Of a stretch of 64,000 nucleotides of DNA, positions 63,082 through 64,000 are shown piece after piece. The stretch is from assembly GCA_000226015.1 (NCBI GenBank), contig JH152717.1, forward strand, positions 88,510-152,509, written 5' to 3'. This DNA is from Mnemiopsis leidyi (lineage: Eukaryota > Ctenophora > Tentaculata > Lobata > Bolinopsidae). Below the pieces are notes generated by a model that saw only the letters and a list, made by a program, of their open reading frames with translations, was not told the origin of the DNA and did no database searches. A program made the position numbers and the translations under genes. The first letter of the stretch is position 1. Each line of letters begins with the position of its first letter.

Positions 63082-63561
63082 GACTGATGCTAAAATTGAG
63101 GAGATAAATCAGTCAGTTGTAAACAACCACAACTGCAACTGAGAAGGAACGCGAAATACAGCTGTTATATAAATTCAACTAACGAACACAGAAAATATTT
63201 CAGCTGTAGTTGTGTTCACACAGTGCTGAGGAAAATAGTAGACAAACAAGCGTTGACTGAGCTGAGAAATAATTAAGACGCCAGGATTTTAATTTAACAT
63301 ACGTTGATCGTATATAGAACTTAGAAAATAACATGTCAAACTTATCAAAAATCGATTTGATGGTATTGTCATCAATACCTAATCCATTCCACTTCAAACT
63401 TATAATTTGCATCAACATTTATATTATTTCATTGACAAATTTGCATCCTCAACAACGAAAACTATTTGAATAAATAAAGGAAAAATAACATTAACTAGGC
63501 TAGAAGATAAAATAAGAAGAAAATTATCATAGACTCTAAATTCTAAAAGGTAATAATTAAA
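63082..63561. other. TARDBP to ZMPSTE24 intergenic region
   Basis: This 480-bp gap should contain the TARDBP promoter and the ZMPSTE24 3' end, both on the minus strand. It is AT-rich; no clear TATA box or signal was assigned. Confidence 0.45.
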
Positions 63562-64000
63562 CTACTCAGATTTAGACTTCTTACTCATTTCCGCCCTAAT
63601 AGCGGCCAATCTTTCAAGAATAGGTGGGTGGGAGTAGTTGAAGGTAGAGAAGAGCTTGTCAGCTAGAGGGAAACTCAGGTTATCTGTCACCAACTTTACT
63701 AGAGAGCTCTGCAACTTCTCTCCCAAACCGAGCCCAACAGCAAACCTGTCCGCTTGGAATTCAAAACATCTGGTGATGTAGACAGAGACAGCTGACATGA
63801 CTCTGTTAAAGGGACTGAAGATGAACTGAAAGATAACAAGAAGGGATATCAGGGTGGGCTGTTCGTCAACAAAGCCGAAGTCAGCTAACATCTTCTTGTT
63901 TGTCACCAGGATGCCGAATGTATAGAACATCCCCAAAATGAGGAACTGGTTAAGGATCATGGGTTTCCAGACGTGTCCGTGGTACCAATGTCCTAGTTCG
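63562..64000 (-). CDS. ZMPSTE24: CAAX prenyl protease ZMPSTE24 (Ste24), C-terminal part
   Basis: Ste24 is a multi-spanning zinc metalloprotease of the ER and inner nuclear membrane that trims farnesylated CAAX proteins such as prelamin A. The visible exon runs off the window edge. It starts within ELGHW, the second half of the HELGH zinc site, then shows two hydrophobic spans and EQPTLISLL, IFQFIFSPFN, CFEFQADRFAVGLG (third zinc ligand Glu region) and FNYSHPPILERLAAI, all matching the human C-terminus. The upstream exons with the first His lie beyond 64000. Confidence 0.95.
   Translation of the reverse strand, partial: ELGHWYHGHVWKPMILNQFLILGMFYTFGILVTNKKMLADFGFVDEQPTLISLLVIFQFIFSPFNRVMSAVSVYITRCFEFQADRFAVGLGLGEKLQSSLVKLVTDNLSFPLADKLFSTFNYSHPPILERLAAIRAEMSKKSKSE

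Overview
The window is nuclear DNA of an early-branching animal. The genes are spliced with GT-AG introns, and the conserved ones (DUS2, NAA20, EIF3A, KATNB1, TARDBP/TDP-43, ZMPSTE24) are animal-type. A cysteine protease carries ShK toxin-like domains, and tRNA-derived SINEs and LINE remnants are scattered between genes. AT-rich sequence, short intergenic gaps, many genes nested inside introns and N-runs in the assembly would suit a ctenophore, or else a cnidarian. That placement is inference only; nothing in the sequence fixes the species.

Layout. Positions 1-3950 are repeats: one arm of a foldback element, the 3' end of an RNase H-bearing LINE, a 135-bp tandem repeat and two pieces of a second LINE. 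DUS2 (+, 3987-17426) follows, with an intronless GPCR and an intronless GalNAc-transferase nested antisense in its introns. NAA20 (+, 17713-26396) holds an antisense Ly6-type gene and an antisense RNase T2 gene in one 7.4-kb intron. A mitochondrial PPR-like gene (+, 26888-33266) holds a small secreted-protein gene and its decayed duplicate. EIF3A (-, 40592-33571) and KATNB1 (-, 43979-41362) are ordinary multi-exon genes. TARDBP (-, 63081-46293) was rebuilt as ten exons and 390 aa; it holds three tandem intronless cytochrome P450 genes in one intron and a papain-family/ShK protease gene on the opposite strand in another. The window ends inside ZMPSTE24 (-).

Two themes stand out. First, the large introns of housekeeping genes house single-exon genes for receptors, secreted enzymes and detoxification: nine intact ones in four hosts, plus one decayed copy. 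Second, exon edges have been tandemly copied. The DUS2 exon that encodes the catalytic-cysteine motif is preceded by four extra copies of its own 3' splice site and first ~15 codons. An exon of the PPR-like gene is preceded by three extra copies of its acceptor and exon start, and an EIF3A exon end is copied beside a SINE. The 3' half of the same DUS2 exon also reappears, nearly identical, 13 kb away next to an assembly gap.

Other structures include a 173-bp sequence that can fold as a closed stem with three hairpins, a ~930-bp foldback element, perfect 18-bp and 23-bp hairpins, and a long (TG)n tract touching a TARDBP splice donor. Exon junctions were set by eye from GT-AG sites, reading-phase agreement and remembered human orthologues; no alignment or RNA data were available. 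No LTR retrovirus-like or Polinton-like element was recognised.
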